Positions 1 to 7,632 of a DNA stretch of 64,000 nt are shown one piece after another; within the stretch, counting starts at the first letter, position 1; each line of letters opens with the position of its first letter. The notes under the pieces are model-generated. The model did no database searches. It saw only the letters and a list, made by a program, of their open reading frames with translations, and was not told the origin of the DNA. The DNA comes from Bacteroidetes bacterium HGW-Bacteroidetes-8 (GTDB taxonomy: Bacteria > Bacteroidota > Bacteroidia > Bacteroidales > UBA932). The translations under genes and the position numbers were made by a program. The stretch is from positions 62,001 through 126,000 of the forward strand of contig PHCZ01000008.1 of the NCBI GenBank assembly GCA_002840895.1, given 5' to 3'.

Positions 1-19
1 TTTTAATGAATCCGTTCAT
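1..19 (-). CDS. Start of a gene cut by the window edge, probably ftsI (division transpeptidase)
   Basis: Only the first six codons (MNGFIK) are inside the window. The ATG at 19-17 lies 3 nt after the stop of the FtsL-like gene and has an AGGAG ribosome binding site at 32-28. In Bacteroidota the gene after mraZ, rsmH and the FtsL-like gene is normally the class B penicillin-binding protein FtsI. The identity is therefore inferred from gene order only, since no diagnostic residue is visible. Confidence 0.5.
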
Positions 20-22
20 ACC

Positions 23-346
23 CTAATCTCCTACAATTACTCGTTTGGGTGGATTCACCGGTGCTTTGATGGTTGACCCAAGCTCGAGGAGTCTCTTCTC
101 TACCTCAGCTCTTTTACTCTGATATTGAAGTCTGGAAGCTTTACTGGTATAGTCACTCTTGAGATGGCGCAGCTCTCTTTGATTCTTTCTCTCTATCAGG
201 AGACTTCTCTCCATTCCGAAGTTGATACTGATATAGATAATCACTAGTACAAATATGAACAGAACATAACGAGCCTGTTGCAGAATCCCGCTGTGAAGCA
301 GTATCTGTCCCCCTAAAATCTCGTTCATCCAATTCTTCTTTGCCAT
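23..346 (-). CDS. FtsL-like cell division protein
   Basis: This is a 107-residue bitopic membrane protein. A cytoplasmic N-terminus of about 26 residues is followed by one hydrophobic segment (about residues 27-44) and then a charged periplasmic helix (about 48-90) with heptad character. That architecture and the position after rsmH match the Bacteroidota FtsL-like family, which in the divisome pairs with a FtsB/DivIC-like partner and supports septal transpeptidase activity. FtsL proteins have little sequence conservation, so the call rests on topology and gene order. It lies 25 nt after rsmH and is almost certainly co-transcribed with it. Confidence 0.8.
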   Translation of the reverse strand: MAKKNWMNEILGGQILLHSGILQQARYVLFIFVLVIIYISINFGMERSLLIERKNQRELRHLKSDYTSKASRLQYQSKRAEVEKRLLELGSTIKAPVNPPKRVIVGD

Positions 347-371
347 AGTCTAAGTTTCAGTTTGGTGTTTT

Positions 372-1274
372 TCAGTTTTTAACGGCTATTCGCAGCTTTG
401 CGCTTCTGGCCCGGGTATTTGAGGCAATCTCCTCCTCTTCGGGAATTATCGGTTTCCGTGTGATTATTGTAAATGGTGTCTCAAAGTGACCATATAGATC
501 TTTCTCAATAACTCCTGCAGTATTGCCGGAGCGCAGAAAATTCTTTACCATTCTGTCTTCCAGCGAGTGATATGTTATTACTACCAAGCGCCCACCCGGT
601 TTAAGAACCTCTTTTGTCGCCTCAAGAAAAAGCTCAAGTGCCCTCATCTCTGAGTTAACCTCAATACGAAGTGCCTGATATATCTTTGCCAAATACTTAT
701 GTTCAGAGAATTTTGGCAGTACCACAGATAGTATCCTGTTGAGATCCGATGTAGTTTTAATCTCAGATTTCTCTCTCTCGGTACAGATAAGTTGCGCAAC
801 TTTGCGACTCTTGTCAACCTCTCCATATTTGTAGAGGATTAAGGAGATATCCTCCTGACTGTAGTTGTTCAATATGTGAGCTGCCGTATGTTTAGCAAGG
901 GTATTCATCCTCATATCCAGAGGTGAGTCAAACCTAAAAGAGAAGCCTCTGCTCTCTGTGTCAAACTGATGAGATGAGACTCCAAGGTCTGCCAATATGC
1001 CGTCTAATTTTTGAACTCCGTGATATTTTATGTAGTTGTTGAGAAATCTAAAGTTGTTGTGTATAAGAGTAAGTCTCTTATCTTGCGGGGCATTGGCAAG
1101 TGCATCAGAATCTTTATCCATCGCAAAGAGCCTGGAACTGCTGTCCATCCTGCTTAGAATTTCCCGGGTGTGCCCTCCTCCTCCAAAGGTGACATCCGCA
1201 TATATCCCCCCCGCAGACAAAGCCAAGGCTGATACACTCTCTTCAAGTAGTACTGGTGTGTGATAGCTTTCCAT
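372..1274 (-). CDS. rsmH: 16S rRNA (cytosine1402-N4)-methyltransferase RsmH
   Basis: A 300-residue SAM-dependent methyltransferase, normal length for RsmH (MraW), which methylates N4 of C1402 in the 16S rRNA decoding centre. Visible family motifs are YHTPVLLEE at the N-terminus, the glycine-rich SAM loop TFGGGGHT at about residues 29-36, DLGVSSHQFD, the SPLDMRM block and SLEDRMVK near the C-terminus. It is the second gene of the mraZ-rsmH-ftsL cluster, 10 nt after mraZ. The gene is intact and the assignment secure. Confidence 0.97.
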   Translation of the reverse strand: MESYHTPVLLEESVSALALSAGGIYADVTFGGGGHTREILSRMDSSSRLFAMDKDSDALANAPQDKRLTLIHNNFRFLNNYIKYHGVQKLDGILADLGVSSHQFDTESRGFSFRFDSPLDMRMNTLAKHTAAHILNNYSQEDISLILYKYGEVDKSRKVAQLICTEREKSEIKTTSDLNRILSVVLPKFSEHKYLAKIYQALRIEVNSEMRALELFLEATKEVLKPGGRLVVITYHSLEDRMVKNFLRSGNTAGVIEKDLYGHFETPFTIITRKPIIPEEEEIASNTRARSAKLRIAVKN

Positions 1275-1284
1275 AACCGACTCC

Positions 1285-1731
1285 TTATCCTAATATTTTC
1301 TCTGCCAGGTCTGAATAATCGCTGCCGGGGAGTTTATCCTCACCGTAGTGCTCTTTTGCCCAGATCTCGATTTTGTGATCGTTCCCGGCAAAAAGAATCT
1401 CTTTTGTGACTCCTATATCTTCAAGGAGCCTTTTTGGAATGGATATCCGGCCAAGTTTTTCGTCCGGCTCAACCAGTGCGCGATCTCTCATATACTCTCT
1501 CCAGAAGAGAGCGTGCTCTTTTTTGAAAAAATTGAGACGAGACTTAACCTCTTCGGATTGCCTTATCCATTCGGTGTAGGAGTACATCTCAAGACAGTTG
1601 AAATAGAGATCTTTTTTGATGACAAACTTCTGGTCGCTATCGGAGTCCAGCATAGATTTGAGTGACGAAGGGAAGACTACTCTCCCTTTGTCATCAATTT
1701 TTGCTGTGTATTCTCCTATAAACTTTACCAT
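1285..1731 (-). CDS. mraZ: MraZ, regulator of the division and cell wall cluster
   Basis: 148 residues with the two tandem SpoVT/AbrB-like half-repeats typical of MraZ: the DxKGR-type signature occurs at about residues 11-19 (AKIDDKGRV) and again in the second half (PDEKLGRISIP). MraZ forms a ring-shaped oligomer and in other bacteria binds short repeats upstream of its own gene to control the dcw cluster. Two copies of GTGGAAAA spaced 30 bp apart lie upstream and could be its own sites. It is the first gene of the operon, with a -7 box at 1770-1763. Confidence 0.95.
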   Translation of the reverse strand: MVKFIGEYTAKIDDKGRVVFPSSLKSMLDSDSDQKFVIKKDLYFNCLEMYSYTEWIRQSEEVKSRLNFFKKEHALFWREYMRDRALVEPDEKLGRISIPKRLLEDIGVTKEILFAGNDHKIEIWAKEHYGEDKLPGSDYSDLAEKILG

Positions 1732-1762
1732 AAAGACTTTTTTCTTCTCTTTTTAACCTATG

Positions 1763-1770
1763 CAAATTTA
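1763..1770 (-). promoter_or_regulatory. Predicted -7 box for mraZ operon
   Basis: The minus strand reads TAAATTTG, a perfect match to the Bacteroidota -7 consensus TAnnTTTG, 31 nt upstream of the mraZ ATG. It would drive mraZ-rsmH-ftsL and the following division genes. Confidence 0.6.
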
Positions 1771-1777
1771 AAGAAAG

Positions 1778-1815
1778 TTTTCCACTTTTTTACATTTTAT
1801 TACAATTTTTTCCAC
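1778..1815 (-). repeat. Two GTGGAAAA repeats upstream of mraZ, candidate MraZ boxes
   Basis: On the minus strand GTGGAAAA occurs at 1815-1808 and again at 1785-1778, exactly 30 bp (about three helical turns) apart, just upstream of the -7 box. MraZ of other phyla recognises short G-rich repeats (for example TGGGN in E. coli) placed in this way. The regulatory role is inferred. Confidence 0.35.
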
Positions 1816-1866
1816 AATCTTATCAACAAATATGGAATAATGCATATCTTCGGGGGAGAAAAATCG

Positions 1867-3126
1867 ATGAATATGCTTAGAGCCATTACAATTCTTGCAA
1901 TTTTTACCATACTCTCCTGCACCTCAAACAGAGAGAAAAATGAGAACATTTTAGAACAACCATCAACACAAGAGCGAATCTATGAGTTTGGGTTTCCGAT
2001 GGATGAATTTGAGTCAAAAGAGGGACAGATTAAACGGGGGGAGTTTTTCACGACACTTATGACAAAATTAGGGGCATCAAATTCAGACACCTACTCACTG
2101 ACCCAGGCATCCAGAGGAGTATTTGATCTTAAGAAAATTAAAGTGGGTAACAGTTACAAAGCCTTTTATACAAAAGATGAAGAGCCAAAGCTTGCCTATC
2201 TGGTGTATGAGGATACTAAAACTTCATTTGTCACATTTGGTATTCACGACTATCTCTTTGTAAAGGTCTCCGAGAGGGAGATTACCAGAAAACTAAAAAT
2301 AGCACAGGCAACCATCAATACATCCCTTTGGCAGGACCTCCAGAGTGCAGGTTTAAATCCTGTTCTTGCCCTTAGACTTTCAGACATATATGCGTGGTCT
2401 ATTGACTTTTTTGGGCTTCAAAAAGGTGACTCTTTCACTGCAATATATGAAGAGCTTTATGCAGGGGAGAACTATTATGATATCGGTACCGTGCACGCCG
2501 CCTTTTTCTCCCACGCCTCAAAGATGTATGATGCCTACAGGTTTATACAGGATGAGACACCCCAATACTGGAACATCAAGGGTGAGAACCTAAGAAAAGC
2601 TTTTTTAAAGGCACCACTTAGTTTTACCCGAGTATCATCCGGGTTCTCCTACTCCAGACGTCACCCTGTAACCAGAGTTGTGAGACCACACACAGGAGTG
2701 GACTACGCGGCTCCAAGAGGCACTCCGGTAATGAGCATAGGAGACGGTGTTGTAATACAGAGAGGCTATCTGGGTGGCGGTGGGAATACCGTTAAAATCA
2801 GGCATAACTCAACCTACACAACGGCCTATCTGCATCTGCAGAGCTATGCCAGGGGGCTCTCGGTAGGAAAAAGGGTTAGCCAGGGAGAGGTTATAGGTTA
2901 TGTCGGTAGTACAGGGCTCTCTACCGGACCTCATCTGGATTTTCGGGTATGGAAAAACGGAACCGCTATTAATCCTTTGAAGATGGAGGCACCTCCTGCA
3001 GATCCTATAAAAAAGTCTAACAAAGAGCTCTTTATAGCGCAGGTAGAGCATATAAAATTCAAAAGAGACTCACTAATTTCACTAAGATATGTAGACACAC
3101 TTCTGCTTAAATTGGGAAAGAGATAA
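1867..3126 (+). CDS. M23-family peptidase lipoprotein
   Basis: The ATG at 1867 is preferred to the in-frame ATG at 1840 because GGAG (1855-1858) sits 8 nt before it and the lipobox then falls in a short N-terminus (ILSC, Cys at about residue 18). The mature protein has an N-terminal domain of about 230 residues and a LytM/M23 fold from about residue 250. The zinc-site residues HxxxD are visible as His275 and Asp279 (HTGVDYAAP). The second motif, normally HxH, reads HLD (His356, Asp358), so one usual ligand is Asp. Likely a peptidoglycan endopeptidase or a non-catalytic amidase activator. Confidence 0.85.
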   Translation: MNMLRAITILAIFTILSCTSNREKNENILEQPSTQERIYEFGFPMDEFESKEGQIKRGEFFTTLMTKLGASNSDTYSLTQASRGVFDLKKIKVGNSYKAFYTKDEEPKLAYLVYEDTKTSFVTFGIHDYLFVKVSEREITRKLKIAQATINTSLWQDLQSAGLNPVLALRLSDIYAWSIDFFGLQKGDSFTAIYEELYAGENYYDIGTVHAAFFSHASKMYDAYRFIQDETPQYWNIKGENLRKAFLKAPLSFTRVSSGFSYSRRHPVTRVVRPHTGVDYAAPRGTPVMSIGDGVVIQRGYLGGGGNTVKIRHNSTYTTAYLHLQSYARGLSVGKRVSQGEVIGYVGSTGLSTGPHLDFRVWKNGTAINPLKMEAPPADPIKKSNKELFIAQVEHIKFKRDSLISLRYVDTLLLKLGKR

Positions 3127-3139
3127 TATGATATTATCT
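3121..3139. repeat. Perfect 8-3-8 inverted repeat over the ettA promoter
   Basis: AGATAATA-TGA-TATTATCT is a perfect palindrome that covers the stop codon of the M23 gene and half of the -7 box of the next gene (3135-3142). It could be an operator or a weak hairpin at the end of the upstream transcript. It is AT-rich, so chance remains possible. Confidence 0.4.
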
Positions 3140-3142
3140 TTG
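3135..3142 (+). promoter_or_regulatory. Predicted -7 box for ettA-like gene
   Basis: TATCTTTG, a perfect match to TAnnTTTG, 19 nt upstream of the ATG at 3162. Confidence 0.6.
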
Positions 3143-3161
3143 CCGCAAACTAAATATTAAG

Positions 3162-4838
3162 ATGGCGGACGAAAAGATAATTTTTTCAATGAACGGCGTA
3201 GGTAAGATACTGCCGAACAACAATAAAGCAATTCTTAAAGATATCTACCTATCTTTCTTTTACGGCGCTAAGATTGGGATTATAGGGCTAAACGGTTCCG
3301 GTAAAAGTACACTCCTAAAAATAATTGCAGGTGTGGAAAAATCTTACCAGGGAGATGTTGTATGGGCCCCGGGTTACTCTGTAGGGTTTCTTGAGCAGGA
3401 GCCTCAGTTGGACGATACTAAAACTGTGATAGAGATTGTTAAAGAGGGTGCTCACGAGGTGGTAGACCTGCTTAAACAGTATGAAGAGGTAAACGCAAAG
3501 TTTATGGAGCCGATGGACGACGACGAAATGAGTCGTTTGATTGAGATTCAGGGAGAGCTAACAGATAAAATAGAACATCTTAACGGATGGGATATAGACT
3601 CTAAACTGGAGAAGGCTATGGATGCGCTTCAGTGTCCCGATCCCGATGCCCTTGTCAAACATCTAAGTGGAGGAGAGAGACGCCGGATAGCTCTTTGCAG
3701 ATTACTGCTGAAAGAGCCGGATGTACTGCTTCTCGACGAGCCTACAAACCACCTGGATACAGAGAGTATACAGTGGCTGGAGGCCCACCTTCAACAATAT
3801 AAAGGTACTGTGATTGCAGTAACTCACGACCGCTACTTCCTCGATAACGTTGCCGGATGGATACTGGAGCTGGATAGGGGAGAGGGTATTCCCTGGAAGG
3901 GTAACTACTCATCGTGGCTGGATCAGAAGTCTACGCGTCTTGCCCAGGAGGAGAAACAGGAGAGCAAAAGGCGCAAGACTCTTGAGAGGGAGCTGGAGTG
4001 GGTAAGAATGTCACCAAAGGCACGTCACGCTAAATCCAAAGCCCGTCTTGGAGCATATGAGAAGCTCCTGAACGAAGACGGAAGAGCTAAGGAGGAGAGG
4101 CTGGAGATGTTTATTCCAAACGGACCCAGACTGGGAGATAAGGTTATTGAGGCAGTTGGTGTAACTAAGGCCTATGGAGAGAGGGTTCTTTTTGAAGATC
4201 TAAACTTTAAGCTCCCCCCTGCAGGAATTGTGGGGGTTATTGGACCAAATGGAGCAGGTAAGACAACACTTTTCAGACTCATTATGGGCATCGAGAAGTG
4301 TGATGAGGGTCTCTTTACGGTAGGGGAGAGTGTTAAAACAGCATATGTAGATCAGCAACATAAGCATATTAATCCGGACATAACTGTTTATGAGTCTATA
4401 TCTCAAAATTCTGAATTTGTAAAACTTGGAAACAGAGAGATGAACGCCAGGGCCTATGTTTCAAGATTCAACTTCTCCGGTGCAGATCAGGAGAAGCTTT
4501 GCGGTATACTCTCAGGTGGAGAGAGAAACAGGCTTCACCTTGCTCTTACCCTAAAGGAAGAGGCCAATGTTCTACTTTTAGATGAGCCTACAAATGATGT
4601 TGATGTAAATACAATAAGGGCTCTGGAAGAGGGGCTTGAAAATTTTGCAGGATGCGCGGTGATTATCTCTCACGACAGATGGTTTCTGGACAGAATTGCT
4701 ACACACATTCTTGCATTTGAAGGAGATTCAAAGGTCTACTTCTTTGAAGGAAGCTACTCGGAGTATGAGGAGAATAAAAAGAGAAGGCTTGGAGATATCA
4801 CCCCAAAGAGATTCAAATACAAAAAATTAACACGCTAA
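3162..4838 (+). CDS. ettA: Energy-dependent translational throttle ATPase EttA (ABC-F)
   Basis: 558 residues, the normal EttA length (about 555). Two ATP-binding cassettes are visible: Walker A GLNGSGKST at about 42-50 with signature LSGGERRR and DEPTNHLD, and a second set with GPNGAGKTT, LSGGERNR and DEPTNDVD. ABC-F proteins have no membrane part; they bind the ribosomal E site, and EttA gates the first peptide bond according to ATP/ADP level. The acidic segment after the first cassette start corresponds to the arm domain. It has its own promoter and converges on a second ABC-F gene, 20 nt away. Confidence 0.93.
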   Translation: MADEKIIFSMNGVGKILPNNNKAILKDIYLSFFYGAKIGIIGLNGSGKSTLLKIIAGVEKSYQGDVVWAPGYSVGFLEQEPQLDDTKTVIEIVKEGAHEVVDLLKQYEEVNAKFMEPMDDDEMSRLIEIQGELTDKIEHLNGWDIDSKLEKAMDALQCPDPDALVKHLSGGERRRIALCRLLLKEPDVLLLDEPTNHLDTESIQWLEAHLQQYKGTVIAVTHDRYFLDNVAGWILELDRGEGIPWKGNYSSWLDQKSTRLAQEEKQESKRRKTLERELEWVRMSPKARHAKSKARLGAYEKLLNEDGRAKEERLEMFIPNGPRLGDKVIEAVGVTKAYGERVLFEDLNFKLPPAGIVGVIGPNGAGKTTLFRLIMGIEKCDEGLFTVGESVKTAYVDQQHKHINPDITVYESISQNSEFVKLGNREMNARAYVSRFNFSGADQEKLCGILSGGERNRLHLALTLKEEANVLLLDEPTNDVDVNTIRALEEGLENFAGCAVIISHDRWFLDRIATHILAFEGDSKVYFFEGSYSEYEENKKRRLGDITPKRFKYKKLTR

Positions 4839-4858
4839 TTGTTTGCGATTTTAAAGTA

Positions 4859-6772
4859 TTATATATCTGAGAGTTCCAACCATCGGTCCCCTTTTGAGTC
4901 TAGTTCGGAGAGTATGACCGAGAATCTTTGAGAACACACATTAAGCTTTTCCGGAGTGAGAGTTCCGGAGTTAAGGGCAGCCTCAAGGCTGCTCTTCTCT
5001 TTTTCCAGCTCCCCAATTTCTCTCTCCAGGGTGTTGAGCTCCTGCTGCTCTTTAAAGGAGAGTTTTCTCTTTTGATTTGACCCACTCTTTTGATTTGACC
5101 CGCTCTTAATATCGGAGGGCTCTCTGTTTTCTACACTCTGCCCGGTTTTTGACTCTTTAGTTGCAATTCGCTCTCTATCTTTCATATACTCCCGGTACTC
5201 GCTGTACTTGCCCACAAAGTCTTTAATTACACCGTTCCCTTCAAAAACAAAAAGATGACCAGCAATTTTATCTAGAAAATATCTGTCGTGGGATACAATT
5301 ATTACACATCCATTAAAAGTTTCAAGATACTCCTCAAGAACATTTATACTCATTAAGTCAAGATCGTTTGTGGGCTCATCCAGTATGAGAAAATTGGGAT
5401 TTTTCATAAGGACGGTAACTAAATAGAGCCGTCTTCTCTCCCCTCCGCTCAACTTCTCTACCTTCATATTGTGCATTGAGTGGGGGAATAGAAATTTTGT
5501 AAGAAATTGACTTACAGAGATAGTGCTGCCATCACTCATTGTAACTGTCTCGGCAATCTCTCTCACTATATCAATAACCTTATCTTCTGCCCTAAATTCA
5601 AGGCCGGTCTGTCTGTAATAGCCGAATACAACGGTCTCTCCCCACTCTGTTTCCCCTTTTGTTGCAGGAATAGCTCCTGTTATAACATCCAGAAATGTAG
5701 ATTTACCCACCCCGTTTATGCCTACTATACCAATCTTTTCGCCCCGGGTAAAGTTGTAGGTGAATTCATCTATTGTTACTACCGGGCCAAAGCTGTGCGA
5801 GACATTTTTACAGTTAATAATTTTGGTGCCCAGCCTGGAAGAGGCTGTATTGATTCTAATGTTATCGTTGTTTACCCTCTGGCCGGCCCTCTCTTTGAGG
5901 TCATAAAAGGCATTAATTCTGTATTTTGCCTTTGTGGTTCTTGCCTGAGGCATTCTTCTCATCCATTCGAGTTCGGTACGAAAAAGATTTCTGGCTCTCT
6001 CTGTTTCGGTGTTGAAATTCTCTATTCTCTCCTCCCTCTTCTTTAAAAAATAGGTGTAGTTTCCTTCGTATGTATAGAGTTTACCACTTTCAAGTTCAAT
6101 AATTTTATTGCAAACCCTGTCCAGGAAGTATCTGTCGTGAGTAACCATAAGCAGAGTCACCCTGCTTCTTTTAAGGTAATCTTCCAGAAACTCTATAATC
6201 TCAAGGTCAAGATGGTTGGTTGGTTCGTCCATAATTATGAATCCGGTGTCCTGGATCATCATCTTTGCAAGGGCTACCCTTTTCTTTTGACCTCCGGATA
6301 GTTGTCCCATCTTTAAATCGAGACTTTCAATTTTGAGAGATGTAAGAATCTGCTTGATTTTCAACTCAAACTGCCATCCCTTTACACGATCCATCTCATT
6401 TATTGCCCTCTCCAGAGCTGAGTGGTCGGAACTTATTAGTGCCTTCTCATATTGAGCTGTAATACGGGTTATCTCACCGCCGCCGGAAAATACCTCCTCA
6501 AAGAGTGTTTTTTCGTTGTCAAAAACCGGTTCCTGATCAAGAAAAGCCACTCCACCCGAGCTGAAGATTTGGATTGTACCGCTCTCTCCGTTATCATTCA
6601 AATCCGGAGTATCTGCACCTGCTATTATCTTAAGAAGTGAGCTCTTACCCGTTCCGTTGGGAGCAATAAGAGCGACCTTTTCGCCTTCGTTGATATTAAG
6701 ATCCAGATTCTCAAACAGGACCTTTGTACCGTATGTTTTTGTGAGTTTTTGTGCTTGTAATACCGTTGCCAT
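4859..6772 (-). CDS. ABC-F ATPase, Uup-like
   Basis: 637 residues with two ABC cassettes (Walker A APNGTGKSS and GINGVGKST; signatures LSGGQKKR and LSGGERRR; DEPTNHLD and DEPTNDLD) and a C-terminal extension of about 80 residues rich in Glu, Lys and Leu that matches the Uup coiled-coil domain. Uup-type ABC-F proteins act on ribosomes and in DNA repair and transposon excision phenotypes. A Ser/Asn/Gln/Lys-rich linker before the coiled coil contains a tandemly repeated hexapeptide. The gene has a -7 box 4 nt before its ATG, which predicts a leaderless mRNA. Confidence 0.9.
   Translation of the reverse strand: MATVLQAQKLTKTYGTKVLFENLDLNINEGEKVALIAPNGTGKSSLLKIIAGADTPDLNDNGESGTIQIFSSGGVAFLDQEPVFDNEKTLFEEVFSGGGEITRITAQYEKALISSDHSALERAINEMDRVKGWQFELKIKQILTSLKIESLDLKMGQLSGGQKKRVALAKMMIQDTGFIIMDEPTNHLDLEIIEFLEDYLKRSRVTLLMVTHDRYFLDRVCNKIIELESGKLYTYEGNYTYFLKKREERIENFNTETERARNLFRTELEWMRRMPQARTTKAKYRINAFYDLKERAGQRVNNDNIRINTASSRLGTKIINCKNVSHSFGPVVTIDEFTYNFTRGEKIGIVGINGVGKSTFLDVITGAIPATKGETEWGETVVFGYYRQTGLEFRAEDKVIDIVREIAETVTMSDGSTISVSQFLTKFLFPHSMHNMKVEKLSGGERRRLYLVTVLMKNPNFLILDEPTNDLDLMSINVLEEYLETFNGCVIIVSHDRYFLDKIAGHLFVFEGNGVIKDFVGKYSEYREYMKDRERIATKESKTGQSVENREPSDIKSGSNQKSGSNQKRKLSFKEQQELNTLEREIGELEKEKSSLEAALNSGTLTPEKLNVCSQRFSVILSELDSKGDRWLELSDI
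5067..5107 (-). repeat. 18-bp tandem repeat (2.3 copies) inside the uup-like gene
   Basis: Two adjacent 18-bp units at 5067-5084 and 5085-5102 differ at only one base and are followed by 5 bp of a third. In frame this gives the hexapeptide GSNQKS/GSNQKR in the linker before the C-terminal coiled coil. It keeps the reading frame and is a plausible site of length variation between strains. Confidence 0.85.
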
Positions 6773-6776
6773 ACTG

Positions 6777-6784
6777 CAAAGTTA
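6777..6784 (-). promoter_or_regulatory. Predicted -7 box for uup-like gene, leaderless
   Basis: The minus strand reads TAACTTTG, then CAGT, then the ATG. Transcription should start at or next to the A of the start codon. Confidence 0.6.
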
Positions 6785-6840
6785 ATTGAAAGAGAGATAA
6801 TCTTGTCAGGTATAGCATAATCAAACAGAGATTATCACTG

Positions 6841-7605
6841 TTGGCAATTCTGGTTTTAATTTCCTGCTCTCTCTATGGTCAGGAGTACTTTGACAAATAT
6901 TGGACTAAATGTTCGTCTGATACCGCATTTTATTTTGTGACGCAGGACAAAACAGGGGGGAATAGTCATCATATAAAGATGAAATACAATGGAAAATTTT
7001 CCAAGGAGTATCTAATTTACAAAACAGACGATTTTCGCAATGGAGAGTGTACTCGTTTCAGAAAAAATGGGGATACAGTAATGCATTTTTTCTATAAAGA
7101 TGCTAAACGTAACGGAGTGTTTCGCGGCTGGAAAGAGAGAGGTCATTTATACAAAAAAGCATTTATGAAAGATGACTTTGAAGATGGGATAACTGAGTAT
7201 TACTTCCCAAACTCAAAAATTTCTGCGAGATATGTAATGGAAAAAGGGAAGGTGGTGGAGAGTAATTTTTGGAATGAAGATGGATCTGAACTAGATGATG
7301 TAAGGTTAGCAAATATAAGACCAAAATTTCTGGGTAAAGATGAGTTGGCTTTCTCCAGATGGGTTGCTGTGAGGTTGGTATACCCACCAGATTGTGCAAG
7401 ACTAAACATTGAAGATACGGTTTTACTCAGTTTCAAAATAACAGCCAAAGGATACTTAAGAGATGTTACTGCTATAAAAAGTCCCCATTTCCAGATGGAA
7501 GCAGAGGCAATAAGAGTAGTAGAGAGCTCCCCCGCCTGGACTCCTGCAGTTTTGCACAATCAGGTGAGCGAAATAACACTTGTACTTCCTGTAATTTTCA
7601 AGTAA
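6841..7605 (+). CDS. MORN_2-repeat protein with TonB C-terminal domain; start codon uncertain
   Basis: The N-terminus is a secretion signal ending near SLYGQ. Residues about 60-150 contain YwqK/MORN_2-like repeats with the NG(V)..G.. pattern (GECTRFRKNGD, NGVFRGW, EDGITEYYFPN), and residues about 175-254 form a TonB C-terminal domain (YPPDCARLN...SFKITAKGYLRDV, ending ...PAWTPA...). No ATG is available: the frame is open from 6790, and TTG at 6841 is the only standard start giving a signal peptide. Extending upstream to ATA (6817) would add IIKQRLSL, a better positively charged signal start, so the ancestral ATG may have been lost. Without a membrane anchor it is not a classical TonB. Confidence 0.75.
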   Translation: MAILVLISCSLYGQEYFDKYWTKCSSDTAFYFVTQDKTGGNSHHIKMKYNGKFSKEYLIYKTDDFRNGECTRFRKNGDTVMHFFYKDAKRNGVFRGWKERGHLYKKAFMKDDFEDGITEYYFPNSKISARYVMEKGKVVESNFWNEDGSELDDVRLANIRPKFLGKDELAFSRWVAVRLVYPPDCARLNIEDTVLLSFKITAKGYLRDVTAIKSPHFQMEAEAIRVVESSPAWTPAVLHNQVSEITLVLPVIFK

Positions 7606-7632
7606 AGAGGTTCAGGACTCTAAGTAGAGATA

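Noticed and set aside
5507-6046. 179-residue open frame on the plus strand
   Set aside because: It lies antisense to the ABC-F gene, has no promoter or family motif, and its codons mirror those of the real gene.
7200-7559. 119-residue open frame on the minus strand
   Set aside because: It runs inside the MORN/TonB-C gene and shows no domain; the plus frame has the TonB-C motif.
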